Assembly: GCF_010211745.1 (NCBI RefSeq)
Contig: NZ_PDWQ01000001.1
Span: forward strand, 692,501-756,500
Length of the DNA stretch: 64,000 bases
DNA from: Pseudoxanthomonas kalamensis DSM 18571
GTDB taxonomy: Bacteria > Pseudomonadota > Gammaproteobacteria > Xanthomonadales > Xanthomonadaceae
Direction of reading: 5' to 3'
Shown here: piece by piece, positions 37,951 through 47,904 of the stretch
How positions within the stretch are numbered: the first letter of the stretch is position 1
Layout: each line of letters starts with the position of its first letter
Program-made: the position numbers and the translations under genes
The notes under the pieces: generated by a model
Seen by the model: the letters and a program-made list of their open reading frames with translations, nothing else
Told to the model about the DNA's origin: nothing
Database searches by the model: none

Positions 37951-38947
37951 ATGAAATCGCTGCGTTTGATGTGCTGCATTGCGCTGGCGGCGGTGTCCGC
38001 CTGCGCGTATCCCGGCCAAGCCACCCGGAGTAATGCCATGGACACGACTGGATGGAGCACGTACTGCTTCGGCCGCTTTCTGGTGGACCTGCCACCATCG
38101 GTCAGGGTGACCGCAAGCTATGAAATATGGGGGGAAGAAGATTAAACGTTTGCAGGGCTCACCTTCGTCGCTGGCATCTGGCATTGATCAGCGAGAGAAA
38201 GAACTGAAGGTGCAGCCTCATGAAGAAGGCGGAAGTATGTTTATAGGTCGATACGCGCAATTTCAATCCACCAGCCTGTTTTCATGGGATAGCTCGAACA
38301 GAAAGTCTTTGATGAGGAGAGACACCTACTTGGTTACCCCAGACTCAAGGGTGGCATACGAATACACCGGCAAAGTATCGCCTGACAAGCAGCAATCGTC
38401 TTTGAATTTTATAGAGATACTCGCTCGCAATATCCGCTCTCGTACCCCCAGCGAAATCCCCACTGACCCCGGATTCTGCATCGACGGCGGTTTCATTGCC
38501 GGCAATACCTTCCAGTCCGAATCGGTTCGTGCAGGGGTGCAGATGCCAGAACATCCCGGGATGCAGATTTCATTCTGGAGCAGTACGGGCACCACGGAAA
38601 CCACCTTGCTGGAGCGCGCTGATGGCTTCTTGCAGGGAATTGCCAAAAGCATCGCCGGCCTGCATACCTTGCGCAAAGGCAAGCGCAACATCGGGCCAAT
38701 CCGGGCCGAGGAATACTTGATTGCGGCCAGTGCCAACGGCGAGCGGAGTTATGGCTTCAAGTGGGAGTCGCAAGGCAAGGACGATTCGCTTGCCTCGCCC
38801 ACATTGAGCTTGGAGTTGAATGTGCTTGAGCGCGGCGAGGGTGACGATGGCAACCCACCACCGCCAGCATTCGAATCCGACGAAGAGGCGTTGGAGTTGT
38901 GGGACGCCATCCTCGACTCGATACGCCTGCGTCCAGGTGCGGCATAA
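37951..38947 (+). pseudogene. Tli4-like immunity lipoprotein 3, frameshifted at a G6 tract
   Basis: The reading frame starts at ATG 37951 with a signal peptide and lipobox (AVSAC) and the family motif TTGWSTYCFGRFLVDLPP, but hits TAA at 38143-38145. The rest of the protein (from KRLQGSPSSLASGIDQREKE to DSIRLRPGAA) continues in the +1 frame to 38947. Removing one G from the G6 run at 38129-38134 would restore a single ~330-residue protein resembling immunity 1 (CIDGGFIAGN, MPEHPGMQISF, RKGKRN). It may be a decayed gene, a phase-variable one, or a sequencing error in the homopolymer. Confidence 0.8.
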
Positions 38948-39114
38948 ACTCCAACCCACTCACAATCGATGTCTATGTGGATAGATGTCGCCTCCCTTGT
39001 GGAATGCGAAATGGATGCTTGCGTACGGCCATCCTTGCAGATTGATGGGCGGTACAGTTTGGAGTAACAAAACGTCGTGAGAATTCGTTACTCGATTTGG
39101 GTTAGGTAATTGGC

Positions 39115-39216
39115 ATGCCAGATAAAATTCAGGTGGGTCGTATTCCTTTATATGCCTTTCCCGTTGGAATTGTAGCCGTACTGATTGGGCTGTTGGCAAA
39201 TTCCTTATATCCATAA
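39115..39216 (+). CDS. 33-residue putative membrane peptide
   Basis: The ATG preceded by AGGT at suitable spacing opens a frame for MPDKIQVGRIPLYAFPVGIV and a hydrophobic remainder ending NSLYP. It has one predicted membrane segment, GC is below that of neighbouring genes, and another small membrane protein follows 18 bp later. There is no family recognition; it could be chance. The rest of 38948-39114 shows no gene. Confidence 0.35.
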   Translation: MPDKIQVGRIPLYAFPVGIVAVLIGLLANSLYP

Positions 39217-39234
39217 GCTCAGGGCGGCTTAGGC

Positions 39235-39435
39235 ATGTCCAGGTCGATTGGAGTTGCGCTTATTCTTCTTCTGCATGGCCTCTATGGCCTGATATTCGCG
39301 GTGACGGCCTTCATATTGTTGCTGGTAAACCACAGAAGGAAAGGCGTGTCCCTGTCTCCTGCATGGTATGCCTTAACACTGCACGGAATCGTTGTGGGGT
39401 TGTTGATACTGGTCCTAATTTTTGGAAAAGAATAG
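39235..39435 (+). CDS. 66-residue two-helix membrane protein
   Basis: Two hydrophobic segments (residues ~6-30 and ~46-63) are separated by a basic loop (NHRRKGVSLSP). A CAGGGCGG-like site lies upstream. It follows the immunity array and shares its lower GC. I do not recognise it. It could be a small membrane protein moved with the T6SS cassette. The 39436-39595 stretch after it contains no gene I can support. Confidence 0.5.
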   Translation: MSRSIGVALILLLHGLYGLIFAVTAFILLLVNHRRKGVSLSPAWYALTLHGIVVGLLILVLIFGKE

Positions 39436-39595
39436 TCATTCGAAATTTGAGTAATTGCGGTATTCACTCAGTCTTTTGACCACATGCCATCTTGCCGATG
39501 GCGATCACTTGCCCGGGCTGGCAGGGGCTCGGTATTGGCACAGTCGGCAGATCAGGCTATTGCGATTAGGCAGAAGCGTGCCGCTGGTTGTCGTA

Positions 39596-39610
39596 TACTC
39601 CCCACCAGTA
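39596..39610. promoter_or_regulatory. Candidate FrmR operator
   Basis: TACT-CCCCACC-AGTA fits the CsoR/RcnR/FrmR-family operator design (TACT, a C- or G-rich core of about seven bases, AGTA). It lies 19 bp upstream of the frmR start, ideal for autoregulation relieved by formaldehyde. Confidence 0.6.
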
Positions 39611-39629
39611 TCAAGACGGGTGGTCATCC

Positions 39630-41036
<1,407 letters not shown>

Positions 41037-41037
<1 letters not shown>

Positions 41038-41876
41038 TGGAACGGATCGAACATCGCGCCTGTTTCGGCGGCTGGCAGGATGTGTACCGGCATGAATCGG
41101 CGACGCTGGATTGCACGATGAACTTTGCCGTCTACCAGCCACCACAGGCGGAAGATGGCGCCAGGCTGCCGGTGCTGTACTGGCTGTCGGGGCTGACCTG
41201 CAGCGAGCAGAACTTCATCACCAAGGCCGGGGCACAGCGCTATGCGGCTGAGCACGGCATCGTCGTGGTCGCACCGGATACCAGCCCGCGCGGCGAGGAC
41301 GTGGCCGACGATGCCGGCTACGACCTCGGCCAGGGCGCAGGCTTCTACCTCAACGCTACCCGCGAGCCGTGGGCCAGGCATTACCGGATGCGCGATTATC
41401 TCGTCGACGAGCTGTCTGCACTGATCGAGGCGAATTTTCCGGTGAACGATGCGCGCGCCATCAGTGGTCATTCGATGGGCGGACACGGCGCGCTGACCCT
41501 GGCGTTGGCGAATCCCGGGCGCTACCGCAGTGTGTCGGCGTTCTCGCCGATCGTCGCGCCCAGCCAGGTGCCGTGGGGGCAGAAGGCGTTCAGTGCCTAT
41601 CTTGGAGATGACCTTGCTGCGTGGAGGCAGTACGACGCGGTCGAACTGGTGAAAACATCAGACGGAAAACTGCCGCTGCTGATCGATCAGGGCGGCGATG
41701 ACGAATTCCTCGACGGGCAGCTGCGGCCGCAATTGCTGCAGGCCGCCTGCGAGGCGGCCGGGCATCCGCTGACTTTGCGGCTACGTCCCGGATACGACCA
41801 CAGCTACTACTTCATCGCCAGTTTCATTGGCGAGCATTTCGCACATCATGCTGCCGCGTTGAAACAGGAATGTTGA
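41037..41876 (+). CDS. fghA: S-formylglutathione hydrolase
   Basis: A 279-residue esterase-D-family serine hydrolase that releases formate and glutathione, completing formaldehyde detoxification after FrmA. The nucleophile is in GHSMGGHGA; Asp is in [13 protein letters not shown] and His in GYDHSYYF. The N-terminal block [18 protein letters not shown] is typical. The ATG shares its A with the frmA TGA (TGATG), indicating translational coupling. Confidence 0.97.
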
Positions 41877-41903
41877 AACAGGGATAAGGCGCGGACGACA
41901 GGC

Positions 41904-42245
41904 TCAGGCCGACGAGACGTCGTGCAGGCGCCAAGCGCTGCCGGCCAGCAGGCCCATGCGATGGCGGAACACCGCGCCGGGAATGGCGGTGACGACGATC
42001 AGGTCGACGTGCAGGTCGTGCTGTTCGCCTTTGACGCTGGCCTGCGGATCGACCGCGGCGAGACTGCCGTCGGTGGCATCCGGGTCGTCCTGCGCGCCGA
42101 GCCAGCGCTGGAACAGCGCATCGCCGCGCAAGGCGTCCTGCAACTCTTCGGCCAGGCCTTCGGCGCTGTGGGAACGGAAGGCGAACGGGCCGGCGGCGCG
42201 TGCTTGTTCCGGGTCGGGCAGGGTGATGTAGTAGCGGGCCGTCAC
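41904..42245 (-). CDS. Conserved small protein of unknown function
   Basis: A 113-residue soluble protein beginning at GTG 42245, with AAGGGG 6 nt upstream. Visible features are YYITLPDPEQARAAGPFAFRS and a mid-protein DLHVDLIVVTAIPGAVFRHRMGLL. No family is recognised. It is convergent to fghA (27-bp gap) and downstream of the degV-like gene on the same strand. Confidence 0.65.
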   Translation of the reverse strand: MTARYYITLPDPEQARAAGPFAFRSHSAEGLAEELQDALRGDALFQRWLGAQDDPDATDGSLAAVDPQASVKGEQHDLHVDLIVVTAIPGAVFRHRMGLLAGSAWRLHDVSSA

Positions 42246-42303
42246 GGCGAGCCCCTTCGGCAGGATCAGGCCGGAAGGGTAACCGAATCCCCGCGATGAC
42301 GGA

Positions 42304-43248
42304 TCAGGTGGCGAACTTGTGCGGATCTGCGGCGAAGGCGATGCCGACCGCGCCCTTGCCCACGTTGACCATGCCGGTCAGGCTCATCACGCTTTCGTAG
42401 ACGTCGACGGAATGCTCGGCGCAGATTTCGCGCAACCGGGTGTAGCCGGGCAGCATGCGCAATTCCTCCAGCTCGCCGCCGTAGCAGATGCACACGGTAG
42501 GCGTCATCAGCCCTTCGCGCACCTTGCCGGCGGTGAACTCGAACAGCTTCTGCGCGGACGGTTCGAACCCCTTCAGCTTGGCGACCGGCTCGGTTTCGCC
42601 GCGGAAAGCGCGGATCACCGGCTTGATGTCCAGCGCACTGCCCAGTGTGGCGCCGATCAGGCCGACGCTGCGGTCGCCCTTGGCGCGCGCGCGATTGCGC
42701 AGGTAGTACAGATCGCGCGGGATCATGTAGCCGTAGGTGTTCTCGGTCAGCTGTTCGATCCGCGCACGGATCTGTGCGACGTTGGCGCCTTCGTCTCGCA
42801 TCCTGACCGCCTCGACCGCGGTGATGCCCTGGCCGGCGAACAGGCTCAGGGTGTCGATCACGCGCAGCGCGAACGGCGAATTGTGTCCGGCCGCGCGGCG
42901 GACCGGCTTGTAGTCGTTGAGGATGGCGAAGCTGGCCTGCAGCGCGTTTTCGTGGATGTGGCTGCGCAGCTTGGAGATGGTCAGGCAGAACACATGGTCG
43001 TAGTCGATGACCAGCTTCTGCAGGAACAGGTCGCGGATCTGGTCGACGGTGAACGGCGTGGTCTCCGCTTCGTGCCCGCGTTCGGCCACGTGCGCATGCA
43101 GGAAGCTCAACGTGGCCTCCTCATCGCGGTGGTCGGCCAGGATCGCCTCGCCGATGCGCACGGTGATCGGCAGCACCACGATGTCGTTGCGGTCGATGTA
43201 GTCCGCTGGCAGGTCGCAGGCCGAATCGACGACGATCCCGATGCGCAT
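42304..43248 (-). CDS. DegV-family fatty-acid-binding protein
   Basis: A 314-residue protein of the DegV fold. The N-terminal lobe starts MRIGIVVDSACDLP and PITVRIGEAILADH, and the second lobe has SPFALRVIDTLSLFAGQG and GRP-like C-terminal elements. DegV proteins bind fatty acids; the FakB subgroup presents them to a kinase. No FakA partner is nearby, so its pathway is open. It is divergent from the diguanylate cyclase gene across an intergenic region with two CRP/Clp-type sites. Confidence 0.87.
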   Translation of the reverse strand: MRIGIVVDSACDLPADYIDRNDIVVLPITVRIGEAILADHRDEEATLSFLHAHVAERGHEAETTPFTVDQIRDLFLQKLVIDYDHVFCLTISKLRSHIHENALQASFAILNDYKPVRRAAGHNSPFALRVIDTLSLFAGQGITAVEAVRMRDEGANVAQIRARIEQLTENTYGYMIPRDLYYLRNRARAKGDRSVGLIGATLGSALDIKPVIRAFRGETEPVAKLKGFEPSAQKLFEFTAGKVREGLMTPTVCICYGGELEELRMLPGYTRLREICAEHSVDVYESVMSLTGMVNVGKGAVGIAFAADPHKFAT

Positions 43249-43331
43249 GTGTTCCCCTCTGGCTTTCTTGAGTTCCCCGGCCCGGAACAGTAGCGGCTTG
43301 CCTGGAGGTTGTGCGCAGGCGGTCGGAGAAA

Positions 43332-43347
43332 AGTGATACGAGTCACA
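43332..43347. promoter_or_regulatory. CRP/Clp-type palindrome 1
   Basis: AGTGA-TACGAG-TCACA has perfect GTGA-N6-TCAC symmetry, as in CRP-family binding sites. In xanthomonads this motif is bound by Clp, a CRP homologue controlled by c-di-GMP. It lies about 85 bp before the degV-like start and 157 bp before the GGDEF gene. Confidence 0.5.
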
Positions 43348-43414
43348 AAAGCATCGTGAACAGAGACAAATTCCGGGGAGCAGGCAACGATGTTGCGGCC
43401 ACGACCGTAAAATA

Positions 43415-43430
43415 TGTGACGGCCATCACG
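43415..43430. promoter_or_regulatory. CRP/Clp-type palindrome 2
   Basis: TGTGA-CGGCCA-TCACG, again with exact GTGA-N6-TCAC symmetry, lies 83 bp (centre to centre, about eight helical turns) from palindrome 1 and about 74 bp upstream of the GGDEF-gene ATG. Confidence 0.55.
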
Positions 43431-43503
43431 TTAACTGTGGTTGCCGTCTTGCCCGGTTCATGTGAGGACAAGACACTTGATCGCCCAAGGAGCAAGGTGC
43501 GGC

Positions 43504-45123
43504 ATGAAGCAGGGGTGGTTACCGGTTTTCGTGGCATGGGGCGGGTTGTTAGTCTTGCCTGCCTTTGCGGCGATGGCCGGGAACGCCGGCATTGTCCGCG
43601 TCACGCCAGTCAACGATACGGGCAATTCCGCTCAATCGAAGGTCGATTCCCGGCAGGAACAGGGTTCCGAACTCGCTGTCGGCTGGTCGCTGGGCAACGG
43701 AACTTGGGAAATCGAAACTGAGCCGGGCATCGATACGCCGCTGCTGGTGATCTCGCACGCCTATTCGGCACGGGTGGGCGTGCAGGAAGGTGACGGCGCG
43801 TGGCATGAGAAATCCGTGTTCGACGCGGAACTCGATGCCGGATTTTCGCGCCAAGCCCTGGTGTTTCCTTTGGGTGTGCGGGGACCGGTCCGGGTCCGGG
43901 TCGAGAATGCGCGCTACCCGCCACGCGTCGCCGTGGTGCCGCAGGCGGCGTACCAGCGCGGCGATCAGCGGCATCTGCGGAATTTCATGCTGGTCGCAGG
44001 TGTGCTGGTGGGTCTGGCACTGACGGTCCTGCTGTTCTGGGTCATGCTGCGCGAAGCGGTCTATCTGCTGTACACCGTCACCCTGTCGCTGCAGACCTTG
44101 TCGCTGCTGTACCTGTCCGGCGAAGGCTATGCCATGCCGGTATTGCGGCAGCTGGCGCCGCTCGGTACCTATGGCGTCTGGATCGTGAGCGTACTGGCGA
44201 TGGTGTCGGCCACCATGCTGTTGCTGGCCTATGCCGGCATGCGCTGGCGGGTACCGCGGATCAGCCAGGCGATGCGCTGGCTGGGCATCTACCTGCCGAT
44301 GCTGCTGTTGCTGTTGCAGGCGTTGCCGTGGCTACAGGCCAAAGGGTGGCTGCCGAATGCGAGCAACGCGCTGTTCGTGGCCAGCAGCGCGCTGGGGATC
44401 GTCGGTCTGTACGCCGCCTGGCGCAAGGGCGGACGCCATGCGGGCATTCTGCTGATTGCCTGGGTGCCGATGGTGCTGTTCATCGCCGCACGCACCGTGC
44501 AGCTGGAGTCGCAGCGGCCGATGCCCGGCTGGATGGAATACGGCATGCCGCTGATGCTGGCCTTCACCGGGGTGGTAATGGCGTTGGGGCTGGCCGACCG
44601 CACGTTGACGATGCGCCGCGAACGCGACAGCGCGAAGGAGCATGCCGAGCGCGATTACCTGACCGGTGTGCTGAACCGAGGCGGCATCGAGTACCGGCTG
44701 GACTGGGCGATCATCAATACCCGTCGCGAGGGGTTGCCGTTGTCGGTGCTGTTCATGGACATCGACCACTTCAAGCGGGTCAACGACCATCATGGGCATG
44801 GCGTGGGCGACAGTTGCCTGCGGGCCGTGGTGCGCGCGATCAGCGAGGAGCTGCATTACGGGGACCAGTTGGGTCGTCTGGGCGGCGAGGAGTTCGTGCT
44901 CGGTCTGCCGGGCGCCGACGGCGAGGACGCGCTGCAGACCGCCGAGCGGCTGCGGCGGAAGATCGAATCCAATTGCAGGGAAGTCGAGGGCGCTCCGGTG
45001 TACATCACCGTCAGCATCGGCGTGGCCGAGAGCAATCCCGCCGACACCGTGGCTAGCCTGATCCGGCGCGCGGATCAGGCCATGTACGCGGCCAAGCATG
45101 CCGGCCGCAACCGGGTGGTCTGA
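43504..45123 (+). CDS. Membrane diguanylate cyclase with 7TMR-DISM-type sensor
   Basis: A 539-residue protein with a signal peptide, a periplasmic ~150-residue 7TMR-DISM extracellular-like domain, seven hydrophobic segments (residues ~160-375) and a C-terminal GGDEF domain. The active site reads GGEEF, with MDIDHFKRVND upstream, so it should make c-di-GMP. The inhibitory-site position five residues before GGEEF reads HYGD instead of RxxD, so product inhibition is probably absent. Two CRP/Clp-type sites precede it. AAGGTG lies just upstream of the chosen ATG. Confidence 0.9.
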   Translation: MKQGWLPVFVAWGGLLVLPAFAAMAGNAGIVRVTPVNDTGNSAQSKVDSRQEQGSELAVGWSLGNGTWEIETEPGIDTPLLVISHAYSARVGVQEGDGAWHEKSVFDAELDAGFSRQALVFPLGVRGPVRVRVENARYPPRVAVVPQAAYQRGDQRHLRNFMLVAGVLVGLALTVLLFWVMLREAVYLLYTVTLSLQTLSLLYLSGEGYAMPVLRQLAPLGTYGVWIVSVLAMVSATMLLLAYAGMRWRVPRISQAMRWLGIYLPMLLLLLQALPWLQAKGWLPNASNALFVASSALGIVGLYAAWRKGGRHAGILLIAWVPMVLFIAARTVQLESQRPMPGWMEYGMPLMLAFTGVVMALGLADRTLTMRRERDSAKEHAERDYLTGVLNRGGIEYRLDWAIINTRREGLPLSVLFMDIDHFKRVNDHHGHGVGDSCLRAVVRAISEELHYGDQLGRLGGEEFVLGLPGADGEDALQTAERLRRKIESNCREVEGAPVYITVSIGVAESNPADTVASLIRRADQAMYAAKHAGRNRVV

Positions 45124-45145
45124 ACCGCGGCGGCTTTGGTCCTGC

Positions 45146-46420
45146 CTACTGTCCGGGGTAGGCGCGCGGCAGACCGCCCTCGGACGCCGGTTTCGGCGTC
45201 GGCAGATAGCGATCACGCAGCTCTGTCTGGCGCGAATGCATCGGCATTTCGCGACCGCCCAGCCAGACCTGGCGCGCGGTGTTGGCCACGTCCAGCGGAT
45301 CGCCGCTCCACAACACCAGATCGGCGTTCATGCCGACGGCGATGCCGCCCAGACGGTCGCCGATGCCGAAAGCCTGCGCCGGCACCCGGGTCAGGCCGGC
45401 CAGCCCGTCGTCCCAGGGCAGGCCGTTGGCCACCGCGTTGCCGGCCAGCTGGCGTACCTTGCGCGCATTGTGCGAAGCATCGCCGCTCTGGGTGAAACCG
45501 ACATCGACACCGGCGGCGCGCAGCCGGGCGGCGTTCTCCAGCGTGGCGTTGATCTGGTCGAAGCTGGAGGGCAGGTTGGCCAGCGCATCGACGAACACCG
45601 GCACCCTGGCCTTCGCCAGTTCCGGCGCCAGCTTCCACGCCTCGGCACCACCCGCGATCGCGATCTTCACGTTCTGCTTGCCGGCCCAGCGCAGCAACTG
45701 GCGGATGTCGGCGGCGCGCTGTACCCCGACGACAACGCGTCCCTGGCCGTCCAGATACTTGGCCAGCACGCTGCGGCCGGCGGGCGTCAGCAGGGCATGC
45801 GGCGAATCGCTGGCGACGCGCCCGCGCGCCTCGGCGACCATCTGGTCCAGCAGCATCCATTGCGCGGCGCGCGAATTGCCACTGCGGCTGGCGGCACTGC
45901 TGCCCAGCCGGATGAACAGCGCATGCGGGCCGATCGTGTCCGGACCGCCATCCAGCCGCATCATCGCACCCTGTCCGGCAACGAAGGCGCCGCCCTGACC
46001 GGCTGCCAGCAGGGTGAAGCCGATGCCTTCCACCCGCGCGACCGGCAACAGCACCGAATCGGGGTTGTAGGCCAGGGTGACATCGAATTCGGGACGCGCC
46101 GGCTGTTCGCCTTTGAGGTCGACGGCATCATCGACGGTGCTCGATTCGCCGGAGACTTCCTCGATGCCGATGTCGGTGATGCCGCCAAACAGCGCCGGCG
46201 TCAGCGGCTTGCCGTTGGCCTCCACCACCGGCACGCCAGTGGCGGACAGGCCGCTGCCGATGGCGGCGACCCTGCCGTCGCGCACCAGCACATCGGTGTG
46301 CTGCAGGGTGCCGCGCGCGGTGGCGGTATGCACGGTGGCGTCGTGGATCAGCACGTTCTGGGCACAGGCCGGGATGGCCAGCGCGGCCAGCGCGGCGGCG
46401 AGCAGGGAGCGACGGATCAT
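45146..46420 (-). CDS. Exported amidohydrolase-fold protein lacking metal ligands
   Basis: A 424-residue protein with a signal peptide (LLAAALAALAIPACA) and clear amidohydrolase architecture: VLVRDGRVAAIGSGL at the start and RLGGIAVGMNADLVLWSGDPL at the end. The HxH metal motif expected after TPxL is replaced by TPALFGGITDIG. The later His positions present in its partner (FHHGVEAYKLA, IHCYRADEM) read AGGAEAWKLA and VGVQRAADI here. It is therefore probably catalytically dead in the usual sense, perhaps a subunit or chaperone of the neighbouring enzyme. Its ATG overlaps the partner's stop by 4 bp. Confidence 0.85.
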   Translation of the reverse strand: MIRRSLLAAALAALAIPACAQNVLIHDATVHTATARGTLQHTDVLVRDGRVAAIGSGLSATGVPVVEANGKPLTPALFGGITDIGIEEVSGESSTVDDAVDLKGEQPARPEFDVTLAYNPDSVLLPVARVEGIGFTLLAAGQGGAFVAGQGAMMRLDGGPDTIGPHALFIRLGSSAASRSGNSRAAQWMLLDQMVAEARGRVASDSPHALLTPAGRSVLAKYLDGQGRVVVGVQRAADIRQLLRWAGKQNVKIAIAGGAEAWKLAPELAKARVPVFVDALANLPSSFDQINATLENAARLRAAGVDVGFTQSGDASHNARKVRQLAGNAVANGLPWDDGLAGLTRVPAQAFGIGDRLGGIAVGMNADLVLWSGDPLDVANTARQVWLGGREMPMHSRQTELRDRYLPTPKPASEGGLPRAYPGQ

Positions 46421-47793
46421 GGCGTCGCCTCCTGGCCCAGCATGAAATCGGAAACGGGTCGATGGGCCGGGTCGTTGCGGTCGTACAGGCGAGCGCCGTC
46501 GATGTAGACCTGCTCGGCCAATGCATAGGAACTGAACGGATTGCGGTTCCACAGCACCACGTCGGCCATCTTGCCTTCTTCCAGCGTTCCGGTCTGGTCG
46601 AGAATGCCCATCGCCTTGGCCGGATTGGCGGTCAGCCAGCGGATGGCGTGTTCCGGCGTGATCGCGTTCATGCCTGCGCGTTCGGCGTTGGCGATGACCT
46701 TGGCCGACTCCTGATTCAAGCGCTGGATGCCTTCATCCGAATCCGAATGCACGATGGCGCAACCCTTGCCATCGCGGTCGACGATGGCGACGTTCTCCTG
46801 AATGCCGTCGAAGGCCTCCATCTTGAACCCCCACCAATCGGCCCACAGTGCGCCGCAGATGCCTTCGGCGGCGAGGGTGTCGGCCAGCTTGTAGGCTTCC
46901 ACGCCGTGATGGAAAGCGGCGATCTTGAAGCCGAATTCCTTCGACAAATCTATCATGTTGGCCATTTCGTCGGCGCGGTAGCAGTGGATCTGCGGCAGGA
47001 CCGAGCCATCCAGCACGCCGGCCAGCGTCTCCAGTTTGAGGTCGCGCTTGCCCGGGCTGCCCGACTTGCGTTTGCGGGCGTATTCGGCAGCGTCGATGAA
47101 GGCGGCACGGTAGCCGGCCATGCTGCCCATGCGGGTGGACGGACCGCCCTTCTGCCCGTAGACGCGCTTGGGATTCTCGCCGCAGGCCATCTTCAACCCG
47201 TACGGCGCGCCGGGGAACTTCATGCCCTGCATGGTGGTGGAGGGCACGTTCTTCAGCGTTACCCCTCGGCCGCCAAACAGGTTGGCCGAACCGGGCAGTA
47301 TCTGCAGGGTGGTGATGCCGCCCGCCAGCGCGGTGATCAGGCCGGGGTCCTGCGGCCATACCGAGTGTTCGGCCCAGACCTGGGCGGTATTCGGGCTGAC
47401 CGCCTCGTTGCCGTCGCTGCTTGCGCGCACCCCGGGGCTGGCGTACACGCCCAGGTGCGAGTGGATGTCGATCAGCCCCGGCGTGACCCATTTGCCCTGG
47501 CCGTCGACGCGGATGGCGTCGGCGGGGGCGGACAGGCCGGTGCCGATGGCGGCGATCTTGCCGTCCTGCAGCAGCACATCGGCGTTTTCCAGACGGCGTC
47601 CGTCGCCGACCAGCACGGTGGCACCGCTGATCAACACCGGTGGCGAGGCAATCGGCTGGTAGGTGCTAGGAAAGGCGGGTGAGGTATCCGGCTTCGGCGT
47701 GGTGGCGGTCGTCGCGCTGCGCTTGGTGTCGCCCGTGTGCGCGCAGCCGCCCAGCAGGGCGGCGCACAGGGCCAGGCTCAAGGTCTTGGTCAT
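46417..47793 (-). CDS. Amidohydrolase lipoprotein
   Basis: A 458-residue metal-dependent hydrolase with a lipoprotein signal (LLGGC, Cys17). Metal ligands are visible: HSH in LIDIHSHLG, IHCYRADEM, FHHGVEAY and HSDSDEG. The imidazolonepropionase-like arrangement (GGITTLQILPGSANL..., C-terminal TLEEGKMADVVLWNRNPF) suggests a cyclic amide or peptide substrate, not identifiable here. It is the first gene of a two-gene operon with the ligand-less paralogue. It probably acts in the periplasm. Confidence 0.9.
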   Translation of the reverse strand: MTKTLSLALCAALLGGCAHTGDTKRSATTATTPKPDTSPAFPSTYQPIASPPVLISGATVLVGDGRRLENADVLLQDGKIAAIGTGLSAPADAIRVDGQGKWVTPGLIDIHSHLGVYASPGVRASSDGNEAVSPNTAQVWAEHSVWPQDPGLITALAGGITTLQILPGSANLFGGRGVTLKNVPSTTMQGMKFPGAPYGLKMACGENPKRVYGQKGGPSTRMGSMAGYRAAFIDAAEYARKRKSGSPGKRDLKLETLAGVLDGSVLPQIHCYRADEMANMIDLSKEFGFKIAAFHHGVEAYKLADTLAAEGICGALWADWWGFKMEAFDGIQENVAIVDRDGKGCAIVHSDSDEGIQRLNQESAKVIANAERAGMNAITPEHAIRWLTANPAKAMGILDQTGTLEEGKMADVVLWNRNPFSSYALAEQVYIDGARLYDRNDPAHRPVSDFMLGQEATP

Positions 47794-47904
47794 GCGGATC
47801 GGTCACGCTCCCCGGGACGAGTCCGTACAGTAACGGCCCGTTCGCGAACTGCCAAGTGAAAGCGCATGCGGCGTGACAGAATAGCGCAGATACGGAGAAC
47901 GCGG

